The position numbers were made by a program, and so were the translations under genes. Source: JAAFJM01 sp964529175 (lineage in GTDB: Bacteria; Bacteroidota; Bacteroidia; UKL13-3). Taken from it: a DNA stretch of 64,000 bases. Where the stretch lies: NCBI GenBank assembly GCA_964529175.1, contig CAZGVO010000001.1, positions 496,001 to 560,000 on the forward strand, read 5' to 3'. Of this stretch, positions 17,207-26,548 are shown in pieces (within the stretch, counting starts at the first letter, position 1; the number at the start of each line of letters is the position of its first letter). The notes beneath the pieces were generated by a model. That model was not told the origin of the DNA. It saw nothing but the letters and a program-made list of their open reading frames with translations, and did no database searches.

Positions 17207-18727
17207 ATGCCTATCGTAAACTCATTAGTAAGCTGGTACTTAAAAAAACGGGTTCCGTTTATTGATAGGATAATGCTTGAGCCACATGCCGTTCAAGAAG
17301 AACAACTTACTAAATTACTGCGTCATGCAGAGCTAACTTATTTTGGCAACAAAGCCAATTTTAGTAAAATTAGAAATTACGAAGACTTTAAAAAACAAGT
17401 TCCAGTAACCAATTACGATGGCTTTAAACCTTATATAGATCAAATATTGCAAGGCAGACAAAATGTGGTTTGGCCAAGTGATACACGGTGGTTTGCCAAA
17501 TCATCGGGAACTACCAGCGATAAAAGTAAATTTATTCCTGTTACTCACGAAAGTTTAGACGAATGCCATTTTCAAGGTGGTAAAGATGCTTTGCTATTTT
17601 ATTTATTACAAAATCCTGATAGTAATTTATTTGATGGCAAAGGCTTGGTAATAGGCGGAAGCAATAATGTAAACAAACTGAACGATGAAAGTTTTTATGG
17701 CGATTTATCGGCAGTAATGATGCAGAACATGCCTTTTTGGGCTCAATATTTACGCACGCCTGAGTTGGCTATTGCGTTAATGAATAATTGGGACGAAAAA
17801 GTAGAAAAAATGGCCAAGGCTACTTTAAACGAAAATGTGACCAATATGTCGGGAGTACCCACTTGGACAGCAGTTTTAATTGAAAAACTGTATGAACTAA
17901 CAGGTAAAAATTGCCTTACCGATATTTGGCCAAATATGGAACTTTATATTCATGGTGGTGTAAGTTTTACACCTTACCGCGAGCGATTCAGGCGATTAAT
18001 AAAATCGAACCAAATTAATTATTTAGAAACTTACAATGCTTCGGAAGGTTTTTTTGGTATTCAAGACGATTTAAACCGCGATGATATGTTACTCATGCTT
18101 GATTATGGTGTATTTTACGAGTTTATGCCTATGAACGAATATGGCAAAGAAAACCCAAAAACATTGAGCATAGGCGAAGTGCAAACAGACGAAAATTATG
18201 CTTTGGTAATCAGCACCAATGCTGGCCTTTGGCGATACATAGTTGGCGACACCATTAAGTTTACCTCAACCAAACCTTACAGGTTTAGAATAACTGGCCG
18301 AACCAAACATTTTATCAATGCATTTGGCGAAGAATTGATGATTGAAAATGCTGATAACGCTATTAGCAGGGCTTGTAAAAATCTTGGAGCGCACATAGTT
18401 GATTATACAGCTGCACCCATTTATATGGAAGAAAACCAAAAAGGCGGACACGAATGGTTAATTGAGTTTGATAAAATGCCCGATAATTTGGAACAGTTTA
18501 CCATTTACTTAGATAATTTTTTAAAAGAAAACAACAGCGATTACGAAGCCAAACGCTATAAAGACATGGCTATGTTATTGCCTAAAATACATGCTTTGCC
18601 AAGAGGCACTTTTAGCAATTGGCTTAAAAACAAACAAAAATTAGGTGGTCAGCATAAAGTACCACGCCTAAGCAATAACCGCGATATTTTAGAAGAAATT
18701 TTAAACACCATGAGCGTTGCTATTTGA
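17207..18727 (+). CDS. GH3 auxin-responsive-promoter family acyl-adenylating enzyme
   Basis: Protein of 506 residues from ATG 17207 (a TTG 6 bp upstream is less likely). Markers of the GH3 branch of adenylate-forming enzymes are SSGTTSDKSKFIPVT (ATP/phosphate loop), ETYNASEGFFGIQ, and YRFRITGRTKHFINAFGEEL before the C-terminal domain. Plant GH3 enzymes join amino acids to auxin or jasmonate through an acyl adenylate. Bacterial members are common in Bacteroidota, but their substrates are largely unknown. The gene stands alone, and an unusual palindromic intergenic stretch follows it. Confidence 0.9.
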   Translation: MPIVNSLVSWYLKKRVPFIDRIMLEPHAVQEEQLTKLLRHAELTYFGNKANFSKIRNYEDFKKQVPVTNYDGFKPYIDQILQGRQNVVWPSDTRWFAKSSGTTSDKSKFIPVTHESLDECHFQGGKDALLFYLLQNPDSNLFDGKGLVIGGSNNVNKLNDESFYGDLSAVMMQNMPFWAQYLRTPELAIALMNNWDEKVEKMAKATLNENVTNMSGVPTWTAVLIEKLYELTGKNCLTDIWPNMELYIHGGVSFTPYRERFRRLIKSNQINYLETYNASEGFFGIQDDLNRDDMLLMLDYGVFYEFMPMNEYGKENPKTLSIGEVQTDENYALVISTNAGLWRYIVGDTIKFTSTKPYRFRITGRTKHFINAFGEELMIENADNAISRACKNLGAHIVDYTAAPIYMEENQKGGHEWLIEFDKMPDNLEQFTIYLDNFLKENNSDYEAKRYKDMAMLLPKIHALPRGTFSNWLKNKQKLGGQHKVPRLSNNRDILEEILNTMSVAI

Positions 18728-18765
18728 TGATTGAGAGATTTAGAGATTTGTTGATTTAATAATTA

Positions 18766-18804
18766 AAAGATTACAATCCCGATAAATCGGGAGAAAGATT
18801 ACAA
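18766..18804. repeat. Palindrome TCCCGATAAATCGGGA between 11-bp direct repeats
   Basis: Two copies of AAAGATTACAA (18766-18776 and 18794-18804) flank a 16-bp inverted repeat (18777-18792). A second small hairpin, TCACGC-CTT-GCGTGA, lies at 18849-18863, and the motif CACTTCG occurs twice around it. The whole 18728-18891 gap between GH3 and the helicase has no coding signal and looks like a dispersed intergenic repeat. Confidence 0.6.
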
Positions 18805-18891
18805 GGTTGTTTCATACTTTATAATTTATACTTCAAAATTCACTTCGCTCACGCCTTGCGTGATTGTCACTTCGAACTTCGCATTCTTTAA

Positions 18892-20238
18892 TTACTTATT
18901 CTTCCTCTTCATAGCTCGGTTGCGTTCTACTGCGCGGTTTCTAGGTTTAGTTTTATTAGGATTTCTGCGTCTAGGGCCACCCAAATTTTCTTTGGTATTT
19001 TTAGCTTTCTTTTCGTGAAACGATGGATTAGCGTTTTTATTTTTCTTTATTTTTAAATAATTCTTAGCACCAACTTCTGGTTTTTCATCAGCAGCAAATA
19101 CTGTTGAAATTATCACTTCCTTAGGCATTTCTACCAAAGGAATTTCCATTTTCATTAACGTTTCAATATTGTATTTATATTCTTCTTCTACCTCGTTTAC
19201 AAAAGTTATAGCCAAACCATCCTTACCTGCGCGGCCAGTTCTACCAATTCTATGTAAATAATCTCCAGGAGTATCTGGCGTATCAAAGTTTATAACATGG
19301 CTCACATCCACTATATCCAAGCCTCTGGCAGCTATATCGGTAGCTATTAAAATTCGGAATTTACCTTCTTGAAACTTTTTTAAAGTAGCAAACCTTACCG
19401 TTTGCGATTTAGCAGAATGTATAACCATTACCTCATCCTTAAACTTGGTAACCATTTGCTCAAATAACCTATCGGCCATTTTTATGCTTTTTACAAAAAC
19501 CATTACCTTATTAATGCTTTGGTTTTGGTTAAGCAAATGTTCCAATAAATTAACTTTAGTATTATAGTTTGGCACCAAATAAGCCGATTGACCAATTTTA
19601 GCCAAAGGTGTTCCATGGGCTGCTATTTCTATTTTTTTAGGATTGGTAAAAAAGGTGTGAATCAACTTTTCTACCTCGGGTGTCATGGTAGCCGAAAACA
19701 AAATATTTTGGTGTTTTGGCATCAAATCTAAAATAGTGGTAAGCTGCGCTCTAAAACCTTGATCAAGCATTTCATCTACCTCATCTATTACCAATTGTTG
19801 AGCTAACTTTAATTTTAAATGACCAATTCCAGCCAAATCAATCAAGCGGCCTGGGGTTGATACCAAAATATCTAATCCATCAAAAACCAATTGGCGCTGC
19901 GGATTGATATTAGAACCACCATAAATTCCACCATAACGAATGGTGATGTATTTGCTCAGTTTTTCAATTTCTTGCACTACTTGTAAAACTAACTCGCGGG
20001 TTGGCACTAAAATAATAGCCCTTGGATGCTTTTCGTGGCTAAATTTCATTTGCCTTAAAATAGGCAATAAATAGGCAAACGTTTTACCTGTTCCTGTTTG
20101 GGCTACACCTATTACATCGCTTCCCGACATAATTACGGGAAAGGCTTTTTCTTGAATAGGCGTTGGGTGAATATATTCTAAATCGCTTAAGGCATTAAGC
20201 AAAGGAGCATTTAAATTTAAATCTTCGAAGTTCAGCAT
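18892..20238 (-). CDS. DEAD-box ATP-dependent RNA helicase (RhlE-like)
   Basis: Protein of 448 residues from ATG 20238; the longer frame begins at a TTG and adds 12 atypical residues. Helicase core: Q motif HPTPIQE, motif I AQTGTGKT (46-53), Ia VPTREL, TPGR, motif II written DEVD (152-155) rather than DEAD, motif III SAT, then ATDIAARGLDI and HRIGRTGRAG. The last 70 residues are very basic and end RNRAMKRKNK, suited to RNA binding. It probably unwinds rRNA or mRNA structure, for example in ribosome assembly or cold adaptation. It is a single-gene unit. Confidence 0.93.
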   Translation of the reverse strand: MLNFEDLNLNAPLLNALSDLEYIHPTPIQEKAFPVIMSGSDVIGVAQTGTGKTFAYLLPILRQMKFSHEKHPRAIILVPTRELVLQVVQEIEKLSKYITIRYGGIYGGSNINPQRQLVFDGLDILVSTPGRLIDLAGIGHLKLKLAQQLVIDEVDEMLDQGFRAQLTTILDLMPKHQNILFSATMTPEVEKLIHTFFTNPKKIEIAAHGTPLAKIGQSAYLVPNYNTKVNLLEHLLNQNQSINKVMVFVKSIKMADRLFEQMVTKFKDEVMVIHSAKSQTVRFATLKKFQEGKFRILIATDIAARGLDIVDVSHVINFDTPDTPGDYLHRIGRTGRAGKDGLAITFVNEVEEEYKYNIETLMKMEIPLVEMPKEVIISTVFAADEKPEVGAKNYLKIKKNKNANPSFHEKKAKNTKENLGGPRRRNPNKTKPRNRAVERNRAMKRKNK

Positions 20239-20515
20239 GTTGTAGGTATGTAACTGTTTTTCAGTTATTTGCAATTAATTGTTTTATAAATAGTTATTTA
20301 TAAATTACTGCAAATTAAGCCTAAAAGCCTTACAATAGCTAAATGAAAATTTAGAGGTAAAACATTTCTATTTTATTTTTTCAAAAAGCCTTCAAAACCT
20401 AATAAATATTAACTATTTAAGGCTTAGTAAAATTTACACTAGCAAAAACGCTACAAAAAATTATTTTTGCTCGATTTTTAATCAATAATAAAAACAAAAA
20501 ACACCCTAAAATCCT

Positions 20516-21865
20516 ATGGCCGAATTTCAACTAGTAATGCCTAAAATGGGCGAAAGTATTGCCGAAGCAACCATTATTAAATGGCTAAAAAACGAAGGTG
20601 ATGCCATTGCTGCCGATGAAACTGTATTAGAAATAGCTACCGATAAAGTAGATAGCGAAGTACCAAGCCCAAAAGCTGGTATTTTGAAAAAGAAATTATA
20701 CAATGATGGCGATGTAGTGGCTGTAAATATGCCAATTGCTATTTTAGAATTAGAAGGAACCGCTGGCACTACGCCAAGTGCACCTGCTGCTCCTGTGGTA
20801 GAAACACCAAAAGTAGTAACTCAAATAGAAGCTACCGTTCAGCATGCTGTAAATACTGCTGCACCTGCTGCTAATGCTGGAAGCAATAAATTTTATAGCC
20901 CGTTGGTTTTAAACATTGCTCGCGAAGAAAATGTAAGCATGGCTGAGTTAGAAACCATAAGCGGAAGTGGAAACGAAGGCCGCGTAACCAAACGCGATAT
21001 ATTAAACTACGTAAGTAATAGAGCAAATGGAACCGTTACTGCACCTGCAGTTACTAGCACACCAGCTGCTATTCCTGCACCAATAGTGGAAGCAAAAGTA
21101 GAAGCTCCAAAATCTACAGCACCTGCTGCGCCTAAAGCTGCACCAAGTGTTAGCGGTGGCGATGAAATTATAGAAATGGACCGCATGCGTAAACTTATTG
21201 CCGACCACATGGTAATGAGTAAACACACCAGTCCGCATGTTACTAGCTTTGTTGAAGCCGATGTAACCAATATGGTTTTATGGCGCGAAAAAAACAAAAA
21301 AGCATTTGAAAAACGTGAAGGTGAAAAAATTACATTTACCCCAATGTTTATAGAGTGTGTGGCACGTGCTATTAAAGATTACCCAATGATTAATTGCAGT
21401 GTAGATGGCACTAATATTATTAAGAAAAAAGCCATTAATATTGGTATGGCGGCTGCTTTACCAAGTGGTAACTTAATAGTTCCGGTTATTAAAAATGCTG
21501 ATACCATGAACTTAATTGGAATTACCAAACAAGTAAACGATTTGGCTAATAGGGCAAGAGCTAACCAATTAAAACCAGACGAAATTCAAGGTGGAACATT
21601 TACTTTAACTAATGTTGGTGGCTTTGGTAACGTAATGGGAACTCCTATTATTAACCAACCTCAAGTAGCTATTATGGCTACGGGTGTAGTTAAAAAGAAA
21701 CCAGCCGTTATTGAAACTGAATATGGCGATGTAATAGCCATTCGTCACATGATGTTTTTATCATTAAGCTACGACCATAGAGTAGTAGATGGTTCATTAG
21801 GCGGAAGTTTTTTACGCAGAGTGGCAGACTATATGGAGCAATGGGACGTAAACAGAGAATCGTAA
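20516..21865 (+). CDS. 2-oxo acid dehydrogenase E2 (dihydrolipoamide acyltransferase)
   Basis: Protein of 449 residues. Order: lipoyl domain with lipoyl-lysine K44 in EIATDKVDSEVPSP; an Ala/Pro-rich swinging linker; an E1/E3-binding domain around YSPLVLNIAREENVSMAEL; a second Ala/Pro linker; and the catalytic acyltransferase domain ending LSYDHRVVDGSLGG, with H421 and D425. It transfers acyl groups to CoA in a pyruvate, 2-oxoglutarate or branched-chain complex. No E1 or E3 gene is adjacent, so the substrate is undecided. A TATTTTTG element at 20462-20469 may be its promoter. A terminator follows. Confidence 0.93.
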   Translation: MAEFQLVMPKMGESIAEATIIKWLKNEGDAIAADETVLEIATDKVDSEVPSPKAGILKKKLYNDGDVVAVNMPIAILELEGTAGTTPSAPAAPVVETPKVVTQIEATVQHAVNTAAPAANAGSNKFYSPLVLNIAREENVSMAELETISGSGNEGRVTKRDILNYVSNRANGTVTAPAVTSTPAAIPAPIVEAKVEAPKSTAPAAPKAAPSVSGGDEIIEMDRMRKLIADHMVMSKHTSPHVTSFVEADVTNMVLWREKNKKAFEKREGEKITFTPMFIECVARAIKDYPMINCSVDGTNIIKKKAINIGMAAALPSGNLIVPVIKNADTMNLIGITKQVNDLANRARANQLKPDEIQGGTFTLTNVGGFGNVMGTPIINQPQVAIMATGVVKKKPAVIETEYGDVIAIRHMMFLSLSYDHRVVDGSLGGSFLRRVADYMEQWDVNRES

Positions 21866-21886
21866 GATTTTGATTATTTAATACTT

Positions 21887-21920
21887 AAAGCCATCAACCT
21901 AAAAAGTTGGTGGCTTTTTT
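21887..21920 (+). terminator. Intrinsic terminator of the E2 gene
   Basis: A 12-bp stem (21887-21898 with 21906-21917, one G-U pair) around a 7-nt loop, followed by a T run to 21920. Confidence 0.85.
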
Positions 21921-22116
21921 ATTTTTTATTATTAAAAATCCGCTTTATTCAGATAAAAACTCCAATTGACTCAATTTAAATACATACTTATGTTATTTAA
22001 ACAAAAAATAATGTCATTTGCCTGATTAAAAGTTATTCATACCATTGTATTTACCATATTTTTTATTTCCTTCCCTAAAATTTGTAATGCTTTATAATTT
22101 TAAAGAAATCAAATAT

Positions 22117-22170
22117 GTCCCAAAAAGAGAAAAATTGTTTCTTATGGGACAATTTTTCAGATTATATTTG
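22117..22170 (+). promoter_or_regulatory. Promoter with overlapping GTCCCA/TGGGAC dyad upstream of the LruC gene
   Basis: The gap 21921-22237 has no coding signal. Near its right end, GTCCCA (22117-22122) and TGGGAC (22145-22150) form a dyad. TTTC (22138-22141), close to the -33 consensus TTTG, sits inside it, and TATATTTG (22163-22170), a perfect -7 element, follows after 21 bp. The dyad therefore spans the -33 region, where a regulator could block or assist polymerase. About 65 nt of leader would precede ATG 22238. Confidence 0.4.
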
Positions 22171-22237
22171 ATAAAAATATTTGATAGTCAAATATTTAAA
22201 ACTTTGGAGCGATTGTAGTACAAGTAAACATACAACT

Positions 22238-24250
22238 ATGAAAACAATAAATAAATTATACAATATGAAAAGTTTAATTATTACAGCTGCAGCGGCTATT
22301 ACTTTTGCATCGTGCCAAAAAGTAGTAAAAGAAACTACAGTTGTTACCCCAACCAACGTAACCAACATCGACCAAATGGTGGTTCCTGAAAATTTCAATT
22401 ACAACACAACTGTTTCAACACAGGTAAGTGTTAAATTACTTACTAATGACGACAAGCCTATAGTTGGTGTTAGAATAGACATTATGGATGGGGCTAGTGA
22501 TTTGAACAGTAAAACCTACTTAACAGGCTCAACTGATGCCAACGGAATGTTTAACGCCACGCTTGAATTGCCTACAGCGGTTAGCCAAGTAATAGTTAAT
22601 ACTGATTTTATTGGAATTCCAAACGATGTAATTTTAGATATAAATAATGCCAATGCTTCAGTAGTTTTAGGTGGTTCTGTACCACAAAAAATTAGAACCG
22701 CTGTAGGTAAAGTTACAAATGTAAGAACAACAAGCTTAGGCAAAGCTACCGATTTTTCATTCCGTTTAGGAACTTGGAACTCAAGTGGAGTTCCCAACTA
22801 CCTAGAAATACCAAGAGAAGTAATTTCAAGTGCATTTTTAGCTGATGTAAATGCTACTTTACCAGAGTACAGACCGGTACCAACTTATAATCCAGAATAT
22901 TTAAGCAATTCAGTAGAAAGAAACTTAAAAATTACAGCCTTATCTGACGTTTGGGTTACTTTTGTTCATGAAGGTGCAGGAAATTTAAACGCATTATTTT
23001 ACTACGTTTATAACAAAAACACTCCACCTGCTACTCCTAACGATATTGATTCATTAATTGCAATTTTCCCTAACGTTTCATACTCTGGCAGTGGAGGAGG
23101 ATTAACAAGTGGTGATAAAGTAAAAATAGGTCGTTTTGGTGCTGATACAGTTATTGGTTTTGCCATTTCATCAAACGGTTATAAAGGTGCAACTATTAGC
23201 ACTAGCCCACTTTATTTTTCTGACAAAGCTTTAAACACCATTGAACCAGACCCAACTAAAAGAGAACATTCAGTATTATTTTACGATAATGTAGCTAATA
23301 GATTCTTGTTTGGTTTTGAAGATTTACCAAGAGCAACTGGTGATAATGATTTTAACGATGCTATTTTCTTTGCTAAAGCAAATCCGGTAACTGCCATTTC
23401 GCAAGACAATGTATTGCCAATGAAACCTTCGGTAGATGCCGATAATGATGGTGTTTCTGACGAACAAGATGAGTATCCTAATGATGGAACTAAAGCATTT
23501 AACAATTATTACCCGTCAATTAGCGGAGCCGCTAGCCTAGCATTTGAAGACCAATGGCCAAGTAAAGGTGATTACGACATGAATGATGTAGTTATAGATT
23601 ACAGATATAAAGTTATTACCAATGCAGCTAATAAAGTAGTAAAAGTAGAAGGTAAGTTCAAACCAAGAGCAGCTGGTGGTGTTTATAAAAATGGTTTTGG
23701 AGTTGAATTCCCAGCTTTAAAATCAAATATCAAAAACATGACTGGTGCTACTTTAGAAGATGGGCAAACCAATGGTGTAGCAATTATTTTCACCAATTCA
23801 AGAGCTAAACTTAATAATTGGTTCAACACTGTTAGTTCAGAGCCATTCCAAAATGCCGATACTATTGACATCAGCTTTGAGTTAAACACACCAATAGCTT
23901 TAACAACCTTTACATTAGGCTCATACAATCCATTTATATATGTAGATGAAGTAGGAAAAGGCAGAGGTTTTGAAATACATTTAGCTGGCAAAACACCAAC
24001 TTCGTTAGCTAACAAATCAATATTTGGAACAGGTAGTGATAATACAAACCAAACAACCGTATTTTATAAAACTAAAAACAACTTACCGTTTGCTATCAAT
24101 ATTCCTGAAAGCTTCAAGTATCCAAAAGAAAAAGTTCAAATTATCAATGCATACAACTTCTTTGTAAATTGGGCACAATCTGGCGGAAATTCAAGCACTG
24201 ATTGGTATAAAAACACGTCAGGGTATAGAAATAATGCCAATATTTATTAA
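22238..24250 (+). CDS. LruC domain-containing lipoprotein
   Basis: Protein of 670 residues from ATG 22238; ATG 22265 is an equally good alternative start. The lipobox ITFASC predicts an acylated cysteine (C26). After it come a carboxypeptidase-regulatory-like beta-sandwich (VSVKLLTNDDKPIVGVRIDI), a DUF4114-like segment with FGFEDLPRATGDNDFNDAIF, an Asp-rich calcium-like motif DADNDGVSDEQDEYPNDG, and the LruC region FEDQWPSKGDYDMNDVVIDY. The last two blocks match the protein at 252-1745. It is probably a surface-exposed lipoprotein of unknown role, transcribed alone from the promoter at 22117-22170. Confidence 0.82.
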   Translation: MKTINKLYNMKSLIITAAAAITFASCQKVVKETTVVTPTNVTNIDQMVVPENFNYNTTVSTQVSVKLLTNDDKPIVGVRIDIMDGASDLNSKTYLTGSTDANGMFNATLELPTAVSQVIVNTDFIGIPNDVILDINNANASVVLGGSVPQKIRTAVGKVTNVRTTSLGKATDFSFRLGTWNSSGVPNYLEIPREVISSAFLADVNATLPEYRPVPTYNPEYLSNSVERNLKITALSDVWVTFVHEGAGNLNALFYYVYNKNTPPATPNDIDSLIAIFPNVSYSGSGGGLTSGDKVKIGRFGADTVIGFAISSNGYKGATISTSPLYFSDKALNTIEPDPTKREHSVLFYDNVANRFLFGFEDLPRATGDNDFNDAIFFAKANPVTAISQDNVLPMKPSVDADNDGVSDEQDEYPNDGTKAFNNYYPSISGAASLAFEDQWPSKGDYDMNDVVIDYRYKVITNAANKVVKVEGKFKPRAAGGVYKNGFGVEFPALKSNIKNMTGATLEDGQTNGVAIIFTNSRAKLNNWFNTVSSEPFQNADTIDISFELNTPIALTTFTLGSYNPFIYVDEVGKGRGFEIHLAGKTPTSLANKSIFGTGSDNTNQTTVFYKTKNNLPFAINIPESFKYPKEKVQIINAYNFFVNWAQSGGNSSTDWYKNTSGYRNNANIY

Positions 24251-24280
24251 TCAAATTTCATAACATTCATATATCCTTTA

Positions 24281-24316
24281 AAAACCTTCTTAAGCTATTG
24301 CTTAAGGAGGTTTTTT
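24281..24316 (+). terminator. Intrinsic terminator of the LruC lipoprotein gene
   Basis: A stem of about 12 bp (24284-24295 with 24300-24311, one G-U pair) around a TATT loop, followed by a T run. Confidence 0.85.
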
Positions 24317-24400
24317 ATTTTTCGGCTATTAATATATCCCTCAACCAATTAGCTATTTAACAAATAATCAATTTTTTATAAATAATTGGTATAATAAACC

Positions 24401-24408
24401 TACCTTTG
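24401..24408 (+). promoter_or_regulatory. Putative -7 element of the cold-shock-domain gene
   Basis: TACCTTTG matches TAnnTTTG and would leave a leader of about 85 nt before ATG 24498, a length often seen for cold-shock genes. No -33 partner at the right spacing. Confidence 0.35.
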
Positions 24409-24497
24409 AAAACCTTTAATTTTTTTCATAGCTAAATCTTCATTACAAGCCAAAGCCCTGCAAAAACATTCTGGGCAATAACAATTAATAATAAATA

Positions 24498-25037
24498 ATG
24501 GCTAAATCACAAGAAACTTTTAGTAAAAAAGAAAAAGAAAAATTAAAACTTAAAAAAAGAAAAGAAAAAGAGGAAAAACGTGAAGAACGTAAGGCCAATG
24601 CAGTAAAAGGCCAAAGCCTTGAAGAAATGTTTGCTTACGTTGACGAAAATGGCAACATTACCACCACCCCTCCCGATCCTAAAAAACGCAGAGTAGTAAA
24701 TGCTGAAGACATGCTTATTGGTGTGGCTAAACAAGCAGCAGCCGAACCTCAAGACTTAATTCGCAAAGGAGTAATAACGTTTTTTAACGAATCGAAAGGA
24801 TACGGATTTATTAAAGATTTAAAAAGCCAAGAAAGTGTATTTGTACACATAAATGGTATTTTAGACCAAGTAAAAGAAGGCGATAAAGTAACCTTTGAAA
24901 CCGAAATGACTCACAAAGGCGCTAGTGCTGTTAAAGTAAAACTTGAAGTAGTAGAAAAAGTAAAACCTGCTGCTAAAGTTGAGGAAACTAAAACAGAAGA
25001 AACTACTACCGCACCAGTTGAGAAACCAACAGAATAA
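24498..25037 (+). CDS. Cold-shock-domain RNA-binding protein with basic N-terminal arm
   Basis: Protein of 179 residues. Residues 1-35 are almost all Lys, Glu and Arg and probably helical. A short conserved segment LEEMFAYVDENGNITTTPPD follows, then a cold-shock domain (about 89-150) with RNP1 KGYGFI (100-105) and RNP2 VFVHI (114-118). The tail is Glu/Thr/Pro rich. The domain binds single-stranded nucleic acid; with the extra basic arm the protein is probably an RNA chaperone. This extended architecture recurs in Bacteroidota. It converges with accC on a shared terminator. Confidence 0.88.
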   Translation: MAKSQETFSKKEKEKLKLKKRKEKEEKREERKANAVKGQSLEEMFAYVDENGNITTTPPDPKKRRVVNAEDMLIGVAKQAAAEPQDLIRKGVITFFNESKGYGFIKDLKSQESVFVHINGILDQVKEGDKVTFETEMTHKGASAVKVKLEVVEKVKPAAKVEETKTEETTTAPVEKPTE

Positions 25038-25052
25038 TTTTATTAATATTAT

Positions 25053-25090
25053 AAAAAAAGCCTGCTTAAGTAAACTTAAGCAGGCTTTTT
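25053..25090. terminator. Bidirectional intrinsic terminator
   Basis: Perfect arms GCCTGCTTAAG (25060-25070) and CTTAAGCAGGC (25075-25085) with a TAAA loop, flanked by seven A and five T. It serves the convergent cold-shock and accC genes. Confidence 0.92.
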
Positions 25091-25110
25091 AATTTATAAT
25101 AGTTTGATAA

Positions 25111-26457
25111 TTATTTATTTATATCAAATGTATTCATAAAGGCCGTAGTAAAATTACCGGCTTTAAAATCTTCGTTTTGCATTAATTTCATTTGCAAAGG
25201 AATGGTAGTTTTTAAACCCGGACCTTCAATGATAAACTCACCTAAAGCACGTTCCATTTTAATAATTGCTTCTTCGCGTGTTTGCGCGCTTACAATCATT
25301 TTAGCAATCATACTATCGTAGTTTGAAGGAATAGTATAACCGGCATAAACATGCGTATCCACCCTTACTCCATGTCCACCTGGCTTGTGTAAATAATCAA
25401 TTCTACCTGGAGTTGGTCTAAAGTTGTTGTAAGGATCTTCGGCATTGATACGAACTTCAATACAATGTTTAGTAGGGTAATGGTCTTTACCACTAATTGG
25501 TTGACCAGCTGCAATTAATATTTGCTCTTTTACTAAATCATAATTAATTACTTCTTCAGTTACAGGATGCTCCACTTGAATACGTGTATTCATTTCCATA
25601 AAATAGAAATTACGGTGTTTATCTACTAAAAACTCAATAGTTCCTAAACCTTCGTAACCAATAGCTGCGGCTCCTTTTTTAGCAGCCTCACCCATTTTTT
25701 CTCTTAACTCTGGAGTCATAAATGGCGATGGTGACTCTTCAATCAACTTTTGATGTCTGCGTTGAATTGAACAATCTCTTTCACTTAAATGGCAAACTTT
25801 ACCATATTGATCACCCGCTAATTGAATTTCTATATGACGAGGTTCTTCTACATATTTTTCCATGTAAATTCCATCGTTTCCAAAAGCAGCCTTCGATTCT
25901 TGTTTGGCACTATCCCAATTTTTTTCAAAATCTTCCGATTTCCAAATAATACGCATACCTCTTCCACCGCCACCGGCAGTAGCTTTAATAATTACAGGGT
26001 AACCAATTTCTTCAGCTAACTTAATACCTTCTTCAAAACTGCTTAATAGACCATCAGAACCAGGAATTACAGGAACTCCGGCTTTTTTCATGGTGTCTTT
26101 AGCATTTGATTTATCGCCCATGGCATTTATCATTTCTGGGCTTGCGCCAATAAATTTAATACCGTGGTCTTTACAAATTTGACTAAACTTAGCATTTTCA
26201 CTTAAAAAACCGTAACCAGGATGTATTGCATCGGCATTGGTAATTTCGGCTGCGGCTATAATATTAGCCATATTTAAATATGATTGTTGCGATGGTGGAG
26301 GACCAATACAAACAGCTTCATCGGCAAAACGCACATGTAAACTTTCTTTATCGGCAGTACTGTAAACAGCTACTGTTTTAATGCCCATTTCGCGTGCAGT
26401 TCTTATTACACGTAAGGCTATCTCGCCTCTATTGGCAATTAGAATTTTTTTAAACAT
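25111..26457 (-). CDS. accC: Acetyl-CoA carboxylase, biotin carboxylase subunit
   Basis: Protein of 448 residues, full length. It carboxylates biotin on AccB with ATP and bicarbonate, the first half-reaction of malonyl-CoA synthesis. Visible are the N-terminal KILIANRGEIALRVIRTA, the ATP-grasp glycine loop KATAGGGGRGMRI, and the catalytic EMNTRIQVEHPVTE. It follows accB by about 90 bp in the same direction. No carboxyltransferase genes (accA, accD) are in the window. Confidence 0.98.
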   Translation of the reverse strand: MFKKILIANRGEIALRVIRTAREMGIKTVAVYSTADKESLHVRFADEAVCIGPPPSQQSYLNMANIIAAAEITNADAIHPGYGFLSENAKFSQICKDHGIKFIGASPEMINAMGDKSNAKDTMKKAGVPVIPGSDGLLSSFEEGIKLAEEIGYPVIIKATAGGGGRGMRIIWKSEDFEKNWDSAKQESKAAFGNDGIYMEKYVEEPRHIEIQLAGDQYGKVCHLSERDCSIQRRHQKLIEESPSPFMTPELREKMGEAAKKGAAAIGYEGLGTIEFLVDKHRNFYFMEMNTRIQVEHPVTEEVINYDLVKEQILIAAGQPISGKDHYPTKHCIEVRINAEDPYNNFRPTPGRIDYLHKPGGHGVRVDTHVYAGYTIPSNYDSMIAKMIVSAQTREEAIIKMERALGEFIIEGPGLKTTIPLQMKLMQNEDFKAGNFTTAFMNTFDINK

Positions 26458-26548
26458 AAAGTTTTAGTTTAATATTATTTAATAATACAATTAGCCCATA
26501 ATCAATTGATTAAAGGCTAATGATAAAAGTTTTTACTATGTAATTGAA

